DNA of 64,000 nt. Source: Diorhabda sublineata. Taxonomy: Eukaryota; Arthropoda; Insecta; Coleoptera; Chrysomelidae. A model generated the notes under the pieces. The model was not told the origin of the DNA. It made no database searches and saw only the letters and a list, made by a program, of their open reading frames with translations. This document shows, one piece after another, positions 51,201-62,739 of this stretch. Made by a program: the position numbers and the translations under genes. The DNA is taken from positions 10,726,001 to 10,790,000 of the forward strand of contig NC_079482.1 in NCBI RefSeq assembly GCF_026230105.1. The letters run 5' to 3'. Numbering within the stretch: position 1 is the stretch's first letter; every line of letters begins with the position of its first letter.

Positions 51201-52223
51201 TAAATCGACGATGTCTGGAAAAGTTAGTTGCCAACTAACTCAAATATATAAGAATTGATGAGATTCGACTTGGAATGAGGAAGATAGACTTTGAAAATTT
51301 TCAATCAAAACAAAGTGAAAATCGACCTCAATGGGCTTCAATGGATGTAAATCGACGATATCTGAAAAAGTTAGTTGCAAACTCACTCAAATATTTGAGA
51401 ATTGATGAGATTCGACTTGAAATGAGGAAGATAGACTTTGAAAATTTTCATTCAAAACAAAGTGACAATCGACCTCAATGGTCTCCAATGAATGTAAATC
51501 GATGATATCTGTAAAAGTTAGTTGCCAACTAACTCAAATATATGAGAATTGATGAGATTCGACTTGAAATGAGGAAGATAGACTTTGAAAATTTTCATTC
51601 AAAACAATGTGACAGTCGACCTCAATGGGCTTCAATGGATGTAAATCGACGATATCTGAAAAAGTTAGTTGTCAACTAACTCAAATATATAAGAATTGAT
51701 GAGATTCGACTTGAAATGAGGAAGATAGACTTTGAAAATTTTCATTCAAATAAATGTGACAAACGACCTCAATGGGCCTCAATGGATGTAAATCGACGAT
51801 ATCTGCAGAAGTTAGATGCCAACTAACTCAAATATATAAGAATTGATGAGATTCGACTTGAAATGAGGAATATAGACTTTGAAAATTTTCATGCAAAACA
51901 ATGTGACAATCGACCTCATTGGGCTTCAATGGATGTAAATCGACGATATCTGAAAAAGTTAGTTGCCAACTAACTCAAATATATAAGAATTGATGGGATT
52001 CGACTTGAAATGAGAAAGATAGACTTTGAAAATTTTCATTCAAAACAAAGTGACAATCGACCTCAATGGGCTTCAATGGATGTAAATCGACGATGTCTGA
52101 AAAAGTTAGTTGCCAACTAACTCAAATAAATAAGAAATGATGAGATTCGACTTGAAATGAGGAAGATAGACTTTGAAAATTTTCATTCAAAACAAAGGGA
52201 CAATCGACCTCAATGGGCTTCAA
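48255..52223 (-). repeat. 1,323-bp 9-mer HOR, three tandem copies
   Basis: Copies are about 48,255-49,577, 49,578-50,900 and 50,901-52,223, each exactly nine 147-bp monomers. Markers at constant 1,323-bp spacing are CAATGGTCTCCAATGAATG (about 48,832, 50,155 and 51,478), ATCTGCAGAAGTTAGATGCC (about 49,155, 50,478 and 51,801), GACCTCATTGGGC (about 49,268, 50,591 and 51,914) and AAATAAATAAGAAATG (about 49,480, 50,803 and 52,126). Differences between copies are few: TTTTCTATC in copy 1 against TTTTCAATC, and CTGAAAAAGTTAGATGCC (about 49,600) against CTGTAAAAGTTAGTTGCC (about 50,922). It is the clearest HOR in the window. Confidence 0.94.
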
Positions 52224-53084
52224 TGGATGTAAATCGACGATATCTGTAAAAGTTAGTTGCCAACTAACTCAAATATATAAGAATTGATGAGATTCGACTT
52301 AAAATGAGGAAGATAGACTTTGAAAATTTTCATTCAAATAATGTGACAATCGACCTCAATGGGCTTCAATGGATGTAAATCGACGATATATGGAAAAGTC
52401 AGTTGCCAACTAACTCAAATATATAAGAATTGATGAGATTCGACTTGAAATGAGGAAGATAGACTTTGAAAATTTTCATTCAAAACAAAGGGACAATCGA
52501 CCTCATTGGGCTTCAATGGATGTAAATCGACGATATCTGAAAAAGTTAGTTGCCAACTAACTCAAATATATAAGAATTGATGGGATTCGACTTGAAATGA
52601 GAAAGATAGACTTTGAAAATTTTCATTCAAAACAAAGTGACAATCGACCTCAATGGGCTTCAATGGATGTAAATCGACGATGTCTGAAAAAGTTAGTTGC
52701 CAACTAACTCAAATAAATAAGAAATGATGAGATTCGACTTGAAATGAGGAAGATAGACTTTGAAAATTTTCATTCAAAACAAAGGGACAATCGACCTCAA
52801 TGGGCTTCAATGGATGTAAATCGACGATATCTGTAAAAGTTAGTTGCCAACTAACTCAAATATATAAGAATTGATGAGATTCGACTTAAAATGAGGAAGA
52901 TAGACTTTGAAAATTTTCATTCAAATAATGTGACAATCGACCTCAATGGGCTTCAATGGATGTAAATCGACGATATATGGAAAAGTCAGTTGCCAACTAA
53001 CTCAAATATATAAGAATTGATGAGATTCGACTTGAAATGAGGAAGATAGACTTTGAAAATTTTCATTCAAAACAAAGGGACAAT
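51910..53084 (-). repeat. 587-bp tetramer HOR, two copies
   Basis: 51,910-52,496 matches 52,497-53,084. TAAGAAATGA is at 52,131 and 52,718, an offset of 587, which is four monomers less one base; the one-base-short TTCAAATAATGTG in each unit explains it. GACTTAAAATGAGG and GATATATGGAAAAGTCAG repeat at the same offset. It starts inside the third copy of the 9-mer, so it is a later local duplication at the HOR edge. Confidence 0.88.
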
Positions 53085-53340
53085 CGACCTCAATGGGCTT
53101 CAATGGATGTAAATCGACTATATCTGTAAAAGTTAGTTACCAACTAACTCAAATATATAAGAATTGATGAGATTCGACTTGGAATGAGGAAGATAGACTT
53201 TGAAAATTTTCAATCAAAACAAAGTGAAAATCGACCTCAATGGGGTTCAATGGATGTAAATCGACGATATCTGGAAAAGTTAGTTGCAAACTCACTCAAA
53301 TATTTGAGAATTGATGAGATTCGACTTGAAATGAGGAAGA

Positions 53341-54838
53341 TAGACTTTGAAAATTTTCATTCAAAACAAAGTGACAATCGACCTCAATGGGCTCCAATGG
53401 ATGTAAATCGATGATATCTGTAAAAGTTAGTTGCCAACTAACTCAAATATATGAGAATTGATGAGATTCGACTTGAAATGAGGAAGATAGACTTTGAAAA
53501 TTTTCATTCAAAACAATGTGACAGTCGACCTCAATGGGCTTCAATGGATGTAAATCGACGATATCTGAAGAAGTTAGTTGCCAACTAACTCAAATATATA
53601 AGAATTGATGAGATTCGACTTGAAATGAGAAAGATAGACTTTGAAAATTTTCATTCAAAACAATGTGACAAACGACCTCAATGGGCCTCAATGGATGTAA
53701 ATCGACGATATCTGAAAAAGTTAGATGCCAACTAACTCAAATATATAAGAATTGATGAGATTCGACTTGAAATGAGGAATATAGACTTTGAAAATTTTCA
53801 TGCAAAACAATGTGACAATCGACCTCAATGGGCTACAATGGATGTAAATCGACGATATCTGAAAAAGTTAGTTGCCAACTAACTCAAATATATAAGAATT
53901 GATGAGATTCGACTTGAAATGAGGAAGATAGACTTTGAAAATTTTCATGCAAAACAATGTGACAATCGACCTCAATGGGCTTCAATGGATGTAAATCGAC
54001 GATATCTGAAAAAGTTAGTTGCCAACTAACTCAAATATATAAGAATTGATGAGATTCGACTTGAAATGAGGAATATAGACTTTGAAAATTTTCATTCAAA
54101 ACAAAGTGACAATCGACCTCAATGGGCTCCAATGGATGTAAATCGATGATATCTGTAAAAGTTAGTTGCCAACTAACTCAAATATATGAGAATTGATGAG
54201 ATTCGACTTGAAATGAGGAAGATAGACTTTGAAAATTTTCATTCAAAACAATGTGACAGTCGACCTCAATGGGCTTCAATGGATGTAAATCGACGATATC
54301 TGAAGAAGTTAGTTGCCAACTAACTCAAATATATAAGAATTGATGAGATTCGACTTGAAATGAGGAAGATAGACTTTGAAAATTTTCATTCAAAACAATG
54401 TGACAAACGACCTCAATGGGCCTCAATGGATGTAAATCGACGATATCTGAAAAAGTTAGATGCCAACTAACTCAAATATATAAGAATTGATGAGATTCGA
54501 CTTGAAATGAGGAATATAGACTTTGAAAATTTTCATGCAAAACAATGTGACAATCGACCTCAATGGGCTACAATGGATGTAAATCGACGATATCTGAAAA
54601 AGTTAGTTGCCAACTAACTCAAATATATAAGAATTGATGAGATTCGACTTGAAATGAGGAAGATAGACTTTGAAAATTTTCATGCAAAACAATGTGACAA
54701 TCGACCTCAATGGGCTTCAATGGATGTAAATCGACGATATCTGAAAAAGTTAGTTGCCAACTAACTCAAATATATAAGAATTGATGAGATTCGACTTGAA
54801 ATGAGGAATATAGACTTTGAAAATTTTCATTCAAAACA
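53341..54838 (-). repeat. 735-bp pentamer HOR, two copies
   Basis: 53,341-54,100 matches 54,076-54,838 at 735 bp. ATCTGAAGAAGTTAG is 735 bp apart (its CTGAAG at 53,565 and 54,300). The series GGGCTCC, TGTGACAGTCG, TGTGACAAACG with GGGCCTC, then GCAAAACAATG with GGGCTACAATGG, repeats in order. The same five-monomer series occurs again at about 56,870-57,600. Confidence 0.87.
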
Positions 54839-56865
54839 ATGTGACAATCGACCTCAATGGGCTTCAATGGATGTAAATCGACGATATATGGGAAAGTTAG
54901 TTGCCAACTAACTCAAATATATAAGAATTGATGGGATTCGACTTGAAATGAGAAAGATAGACTTTGAAAATTTTCATTCAAAACAATGTGACAATCGACC
55001 TCAATGGGCTTCAATGGATGTAAATCGACGATATATGGGAAAGTTAGTTGCCAACTAACTCAAATATATAAGAATTGATGGGATTCGACTTGAAATGAGA
55101 AAGATAGACTTTGAAAATTTTCATTCAAAACAATGTGACAATCGACCTCAATAGGCTTCAATGGATAGAAATCGACGATATATGGGAAAGTTAGTTGCCA
55201 ACTAACTCAAATATATAAGAATTGATGGGATTCGACTTGAAATGAGAAAGATAGACTTTGAAAATTTTCATTCAAAACAAAGTGACAATCGACCTCAATG
55301 GGCTTCAATGGATGTAAATCGACGATGTCTGAAAAAGTTAGTTGCCAACTAACTCAAATATATAAGAATCGATGTGATTCGACTTGAAATGAGGAAGATA
55401 GACTTTGAAAATTTTCATTCAAAACAATGTGACAATCGACTTCAATGGGCTTCAATGGATGTAAATCGACTATATATGGGAAAGTTAGTTGCCAACTAAC
55501 TCAAATATATAAGAATTGATGAGATTCGACTTGAAATGAGGAAGATAGACTTTGAAAATTTTCATTCAAAACAATGTGACAATCGACTTCAATGGGCTTC
55601 AATGGATGTAAATCGACGATATATGGGAAAGTTAGTTGCCAACTAACTCAAATATATAAGAATTGATGGGATTCGAATTGAAATGAGAAAGATAGACTTT
55701 GAAAATTTTCATTCAAAACAAAGTGACAATCGACCTCAATGGGCTTCAATGGATGTAAATCGACGATATCTGAAAAAGTTAGTTGCCAACTAACTCAAAT
55801 ATATAAGAATTGATGAGATTCGACTTGAAATGAAGAAGATAGACTTTGAAAATTTTCATTCAAAACAATGTGATAATCGACCTCAATGGGCTTCAATGGA
55901 TGTAAATCGACGATATATGGGAAAGTTAGTTGCCAACTAACTCAAATATATAAGAATTTATGGGATTCGACTTGAAATGAGAAAGATAGACTTTGAAAAT
56001 TTTCATTCAAAACAAAGTGACAATCGACCTCAATGGGCTTCAATGGATGTAAATCGACGATGTCTGAAAAAGTTAGTTGCCAACTAACTCAAATATATAA
56101 GAATTGATGAGATTCGACTTGAAATGAGGAAGATAGACTTTGAAAATTTTCATTCAAAACAATGTGACAAACGACCTCAATGGGCATCAATGGATGTAAA
56201 TCGACGATATCTGAGAAAGTTAGATGCCAACCAACTCAAATATATAAGAATTGATGAGATTCGACTTGAAATGAGGAATATAGACTTTAAAAATTTTCAT
56301 TCAAAACAATGTGACAATCGACCTCAATGGGCTTCAATGGATGTAAATCGACGATATATGGGAAAGTTAGTTGCCAACTAACTCAAATATATGAGAATTG
56401 ATGAGATTCGACTTGAAATGAGGAAGATAGACTTTGAAAATTTTCATTCAAAACAATGTGACAGTCGACCTCAATGGGCTTCAATGGATGTAAATCGACG
56501 ATATCTGAAAAAGTTAGTTGCCAACTAACACAAATATATAAGAATTGATGAGATTCGACTTGAAATGAGGAAGATAGACTTTGAAAATTTTCATTCAAAA
56601 CAATGTGACAAACGACCTCAATGGGCTTCAATGGATGTAAATCGACGATATCTGAAAAAGTTAGATGCCAACTAACTCAAATATATGAGAATTGATGAGA
56701 TTCGACTTGAAATGAGGAATATAGACTTTGAAAATTTTCTTGCAAAACAATGTGACAATCGACCTCAATGGGCTTCAATGGATGTAAATCGACGATATCT
56801 GAAAAAGTTAGTTGCCAACTAACTCAAATATATAAGAATTTATGAGATTCGACTTGAAATGAGGA
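54070..56865 (-). repeat. 2.6-2.8-kb tandem duplication, first copy
   Basis: Paired with 56,866-59,511. At the start the offset is 2,793 bp (CTGAAG at 54,300 and 57,093, 19 monomers). From about 55.15 kb it is 2,646 bp: ATAGGCTTCAATGGATAGAAATC at 55,151 and 57,797, and TTTTCTTGCAAAAC at about 56,735 and 59,381, 18 monomers. One extra monomer is therefore present in this copy between about 54.9 and 55.2 kb, where two near-identical GATATATGGG/GGGATTC/GAGAAAG monomers stand side by side. Confidence 0.9.
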
Positions 56866-59511
56866 ATATAGACTTTGAAAATTTTCATTCAAAACAAAGT
56901 GACAATCGACCTCAATGGGCTCCAATGGATGTAAATCGATGATATCTGTAAAAGTTAGTTGCCAACTAACTCAAATATATGAGAATTGATGAGATTCGAC
57001 TTGAAATGAGGAAGATAGACTTTGAAAATTTTCATTCAAAACAATGTGACAGTCGACCTCAATGGGCTTCAATGGATGTAAATCGACGATATCTGAAGAA
57101 GTTAGTTGCCAACTAACTCAAATATATAAGAATTGATGAGATTCGACTTGAAATGAGGAAGATAGACTTTGAAAATTTTCATTCAAAACAATGTGACAAA
57201 CGACCTCAATGGGCCTCAATGGATGTAAATCGACGATATCTGAAAAAGTTAGATGCCAACTAACTCAAATATATAAGAATTGATGAGATTCGACTTGAAA
57301 TGAGGAATATAGACTTTGAAAATTTTCATGCAAAACAATGTGACAATCGACCTCAATGGGCTACAATGGATGTAAATCGACGATATCTGAAAAAGTTAGT
57401 TGCCAACTAACTCAAATATATAAGAATTGATGAGATTCGACTTGAAATGAGGAAGATAGACTTTGAAAATTTTCATGCAAAACAATGTGACAATCGACCT
57501 CAATGGGCTTCAATGGATGTAAATCGACGATATCTGAAAAAGTTAGTTGCCAACTAACTCAAATATATAAGAATTGATGAGATTCGACTTGAAATGAGGA
57601 ATATAGACTTTGAAAATTTTCATTCAAAACAATGTGACAATCGACCTCAATGGGCTTCAATGGATGTAAATCGACGATATATGGGAAAGTTAGTTGCCAA
57701 CTAACTCAAATATATAAGAATTGATGGGATTCGACTTGAAATGAGAGAGATAGACTTTGAAAATTTTCATTCAAAACAATGTGACAATCGACCTCAATAG
57801 GCTTCAATGGATAGAAATCGACGATATATGGGAAAGTTAGTTGCCAACTAACTCAAATATATAAGAATTGATGGGATTCGACTTGAAATGAGAAAGATAG
57901 ACTTTGAAAATTTTCATTCAAAACAAAGTGACAATCGACCTCAATGGGCTTCAATGGATGTAAATCGACGATGTCTGAAAAAGTTAGTTGCCAACTAACT
58001 CAAATATATAAGAATTGATGTGATTCGACTTGAAATGAGGAAGATAGACTTTGAAAATTTTCATTCAAAACAATGTGACAATCGACTTCAATGGGCTTCA
58101 ATGGATGTAAATCGACTATATATGGGAAAGTTAGTTGCCAACTAACTCAAATATATAAGAATTGATGAGATTCGACTTGAAATGAGGAAGATAGACTTTG
58201 AAAATTTTCATTCAAAACAATGTGACAATCGACTTCAATGGGCTTCAATGGATGTAAATCGACGATATATGGGAAAGTTAGTTGCCAACTAACTCAAATA
58301 TATAAGAATTGATGGGATTCGAATTGAAATGAGAAAGATAGACTTTGAAAATTTTCATGCAAAACAAAGTGACAATCGACCTCAATGGGCTTCAATGGAT
58401 GTAAATCGACGATATCTGAAAAAGTTAGTTGCCAACTAACTCAAATATATAAGAATTGATGAGATTCGACTTGAAATGAAGAAGATAGACTTTGAAAATT
58501 TTCATTCAAAACAATGTGATAATCGACCTCAATGGGCTTCAATGGATGTAAATCGACGATATATGGGAAAGTTAGTTGCCAACTAACTCAAATATATAAG
58601 AATTTATGGGATTCGACTTGAAATGAGAAAGATAGACTTTGAAAATTTTCATTCAAAACAAAGTGACAATCGACCTCAATGGGCTTCAATGGATGTAAAT
58701 CGACGATGTCTGAAAAAGTTAGTTGCCAACTAACTCAAATATATAAGAATTGATGAGATTCGACTTGAAATGAGGAAGATAGACTTTGAACATTTTCATT
58801 CAAAACAATGTGACAAACGACCTCAATGGGCATCAATGGATGTAAATCGACGATATCTGAGAAAGTTAGATGCCAACCAACTCAAATATATAAGAATTGA
58901 TGAGATTCGACTTGAAATGAGGAATATAGACTTTGAAAATTTTCATTCAAAACAATGTGACAATCGACCTCAATGGGCTTCAATGGATGTAAATCGACGA
59001 TATATGGGAAAGTTAGTTGCCAACTAACTCAAATATATGAGAATTGATGAGATTCGACTTGAAATGAGGAAGATAGACTTTGAAAATTTTCATTCAAAAC
59101 AATGTGACAGTCGACCTCAATGGGCTTCAATGGATGTAAATCGACGATATCTGAAAAAGTTAGTTGCCAACTAACTCAAATATATAAGAATTGATGAGAT
59201 TCGACTTGAAATGAGGAAGATAGACTTTGAAAATTTTCATTCAAAACAATGTGACAAACGACCTCAATGGGCTTCAATGGATGTAAATCGACGATATCTG
59301 AAAAAGTTAGATGCCAACTAACTCAAATATATGAGAATTGATGAGATTCGACTTGAAATGAGGAATATAGACTTTGAAAATTTTCTTGCAAAACAATGTG
59401 ACAATCGACCTCAATGGGCTTCAATGGATGTAAATCGACGATATCTGAAAAAGTTAGTTGCCAACTAACTCAAATATATAAGAATTTATGAGATTCGACT
59501 TGAAATGAGGA
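56866..59511 (-). repeat. 2.6-kb tandem duplication, second copy
   Basis: Follows the first copy directly and carries its rare variants in order: the GGCTACAATGG monomer, the ATAGGC/GGATAGAAATC monomer, GAATTGAAATGAG, GATAATCGACC, GGGCATCAATGG with GCCAACCAACTC, then TTTTCTTGCAAAAC. Small differences include GAGAGAGATAG (about 57,743) against GAGAAAGATAG, and TTTGAACATTTTC (about 58,786) against TTTGAAAATTTTC. The match ends at about 59,511, where GAGGAAGATAG with CATTCACAAC replaces GAGGAATATAG with CATTCAAAAC. Confidence 0.9.
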
Positions 59512-61317
59512 AGATAGACTTTGAAAATTTTCATTCACAACAATGTGACAATCGACTTCAATGGGCTTCAATGGATGTAAATCGACGATATATGGAAAAG
59601 TTAGTTGCCAACTAACTCAAATAAATAAGAATTGATGAGATTCGACTTGAAATGAGGAAGATAGACTTTGGAAATTTTCAATCAAAACAAAGTGAAAATC
59701 GACCTCAATGGGCTTCAATGGATGTAAATCGACGATATCTGAAAAAGTTAGTTGCAAACTCACTCAAATATATGAGAATTGATGAGATTCGACTTGAAAT
59801 GAGGAAGATAGACTTTGAAAATTTTCATTCAAAACAAAGTGACAATCGACCTCAATGGGCTTCAATGGATGTAATCGACGATATCTGAAAAAGTTAGTTG
59901 CCAACTAACTCAAATATATAAGAATTGATGAGATTCGACTTGAAATGAGGAAGATAGACTTTGAAAATTTTCAATCAAAACAAAGTGAAAATCGACCTCA
60001 ATGGGCTTCAATGGATGTAAATCGACGATATCTGAAAAAGTTAGTTGCAAACTCACTCAAATATATGAGAATTGATGAGATTCGACTTGAAATGAGGAAG
60101 ATAGACTTTGAAAATTTTCATTCAAAACAAAGTGACAATCGACCTCAATGGGCTCCAATGGATGTAAATCGATGATATCTGTAAAAGTTAGTTGCCAACT
60201 AACTCAAATATATGAGAATTGATGAGATTCGACTTGAAATGAGGAAGATAGACTTTGAAAATTTTCATTCAAAACAATGTGACAGTCGACCTCAATGGGC
60301 TTCAATGGATGTAAATCGTCGATATCTGAAAAAGTTAGTTGCCAACTAACTCAAATATATAAGAATTGATGAGATTCGACTTGAAATGTGGAAGATAGAC
60401 TTTGAAAATTTTCATTCAAAACAATGTGACAAACGACCTCAATGGGCTTCAATGGATGTAAATCGACGATATCTGAAAAAGTTAGTTGCCAACTAACTCA
60501 AATATATAAGAATTGATGAGATTCGACTTGAAATGTGGAAGATAGACTTTGAAAATTTTCATTCAAAACAATGTGACAAACGACCTCAATGGGCTTCAAT
60601 GGATGTAAATCGACGATATCTGAAAAAGTTAGATGCCAACTAACTCAAATATATAAGAATTGATGAGATTCGACTTGAAATGAGGAATATAGACTTTGAA
60701 AATTTTCATGCAAAACAATGTGACAATCGACCTCAATGGGCTACAATGGATGTAAATCGACGATATCTGAAAAAGTTAGTTGCCAACTAACTCAAATATA
60801 TAAGAATTGATGAGATTCGACTTGAAATGAGGAAGATAGACTTTGAAAATTTTCAATCAAAACAAAGTGAAAATCGACCTCAATGGGCTTCAATGGATGT
60901 AAATCGACGATATCTGAAAAAGTTAGTTGCAAACTCACTCAAATATATGAGAATTGATGAGATTCGACTTGAAATGAGGAAGATAGACTTTGAAAATTTT
61001 CATTCAAAACAAAGTGACAATCGACCTCAATGGGCTCCAATGGATGTAAATCGATGATATCTGTAAAAGTTAGTTGCCAACTAACTCAAATATATGAGAA
61101 TTGATGAGATTCGACTTGAAATGAGGAAGATAGACTTTGAAAATTTTCATTCAAAACAATGTGACAGTCGACCTCAATGGGCTTCAATGGATGTAAATCG
61201 ACGATATCTGAAAAAGTTAGTTGCCAACTAACTCAAATATATAAGAATTGATGAGATTCGACTTGAAATGTGGAAGATAGACTTTGAAAATTTTCATTCA
61301 AAACAATGTGACAAACG
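59512..61317 (-). repeat. R-subfamily monomers with an 882-bp-spaced segment
   Basis: About 12 monomers. The pair TTTTCAATCAAAACAAAGTG with GAAAATCGACC and GCAAACTCACTC, followed by the GGGCTCC monomer and the TGTGACAGTCG monomer, starts at 59,945 and recurs at 60,827 (882 bp, six monomers). A one-base-short monomer (GATGTAATCGACG) is at about 59,870. ATGTGGAAGATAG replaces ATGAGGAAGATAG in several monomers from about 60,387 and is largely confined to this end of the window. Confidence 0.75.
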
Positions 61318-62739
61318 ACCTCAATGGGCTTCAATGGATGTAAATCGACGATATCTGAAAAAGTTAGATGCCAACTAACTCAAATATATAAGAATTGATA
61401 AGATTCGACTTGAAATGAGGAATATAGACTTTGAAAATTTTCATGCAAAACAATGTGACAATCGACCTCAATGGGCTACAATGGATGTAAATCGACGATA
61501 TCTGAAAAAGTTAGTTGCCAACTAACTCAAATATATAAGAATTGATGAGATTCGACTTGAAATGAGGAAGATAGACTTTGAAAAAGTTCATTCAAAACAA
61601 TGTGACAGTCGACCTCAATGGGCTTCAATGGATGTAAATCGACGATATCTGAAAAAGTTAGTTGCCAACTAACTCAAATATATAAGAATTGATGAGATTC
61701 GACTTGAAATGTGGAAGATAGACTTTGAAAATTTTCATTCAAAACAATGTGACAAACGACCTCAATGGGCTTCAATGGATGTAAATCGACGATATCTGAA
61801 AAAGTTAGATGCCAACTAACTCAAATATATAAGAATTGATGAGATTCGACTTGAAATGAGGAATATAGACTTTGAAAATTTTCATGCAAAACAATGTGAC
61901 AATCGACCTCAATGGGCTACAATGGATGTAAATCGACGATATCTGAAAAAGTTAGTTGCCAACTAACTCAAATATATAAGAATTGATGAGATTCGACTTG
62001 AAATGAGGAAGATAGACTTTGAAAATTTTCATTCAAAACAATGTGACAATCGACTTCAATGGGCTTCAATGGATGTAAATCGACGATATATGGGAAAGTT
62101 AGTTGCCAACTAACTCAAATATATAAGAATTGATGAGATTCGATTTGAAATGAGGAAGATAGACTTTGAAAATTTTCAATCAAAACAAAGTGAAAATCGA
62201 CCTCAATGGGCTTCAATGGATGTAAATCGACGATGTCTGAAAAAGTTAGTTGCCAACCAACTCAAATATATAAGAACTGATGAGATTCGACTTGAAATGA
62301 GGAATATAGACTTTGAAAATTTTCATTCAAAACAATGTGACAATCGACCTCAATGGGCTTCAATGGATGTAAATCGACGATATCTGAAAAAGTTAGATGC
62401 CAACTAACTCAAATATATAAGAATTGATAAGATTCGACTTGAAATGAGGAATATAGACTTTGAAAATTTTCATGCAAAACAATGTGACAATCGACCTCAA
62501 TGGGCTACAATGGATGTAAATCGACGATATCTGAAAAAGTTAGTTGCCAACTAACTCAAATATATAAGAATTGATGAGATTCGACTTGAAATGAGGAAGA
62601 TAGACTTTGAAAAAGTTCATTCAAAACAATGTGACAGTCGACCTCAATGGGCTTCAATGGATGTAAATCGACGATATCTGAAAAAGTTAGTTGCCAACTA
62701 ACTCAAATATATAAGAATTGATGAGATTCGACTTGAAAT
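61318..62739 (-). repeat. Short block repeated at 1,029 bp (seven monomers)
   Basis: 61,318-61,710 matches 62,347-62,739. The private markers GATTGATAAGATTCG type (ATTGATAAG at 61,394 and 62,423) and GAAAAAGTTCATTC (61,581 and 62,610) are both 1,029 bp apart. Between them lie GGGCTACAATGG and TGTGACAGTCG monomers shared with the 53-57 kb HORs. Confidence 0.82.

Noticed and set aside
39779..56631. Minus-strand 82-codon frames at 39,779-40,027 and 56,383-56,631
   Set aside because: Reverse-strand read-through of R monomers, again a by-product of the 147-bp period.
40842..62407. Many plus-strand open frames of 76-85 codons with a repeated M-R-K-I-D-F-E-N-F theme (for example 40,842-41,099, 48,629-48,859, 56,124-56,381, 62,150-62,407)
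   Set aside because: They are the R monomer read through. The unit is 49 codons long, so the frame is kept from monomer to monomer, and a frame spans two monomers only where the usual in-frame stop in GCCAACTAACTC has changed to GCCAACCAACTC or GCAAACTCACTC. Start and stop lie within the repeat, there is no gene context, and non-open neighbours are equally conserved at the DNA level.
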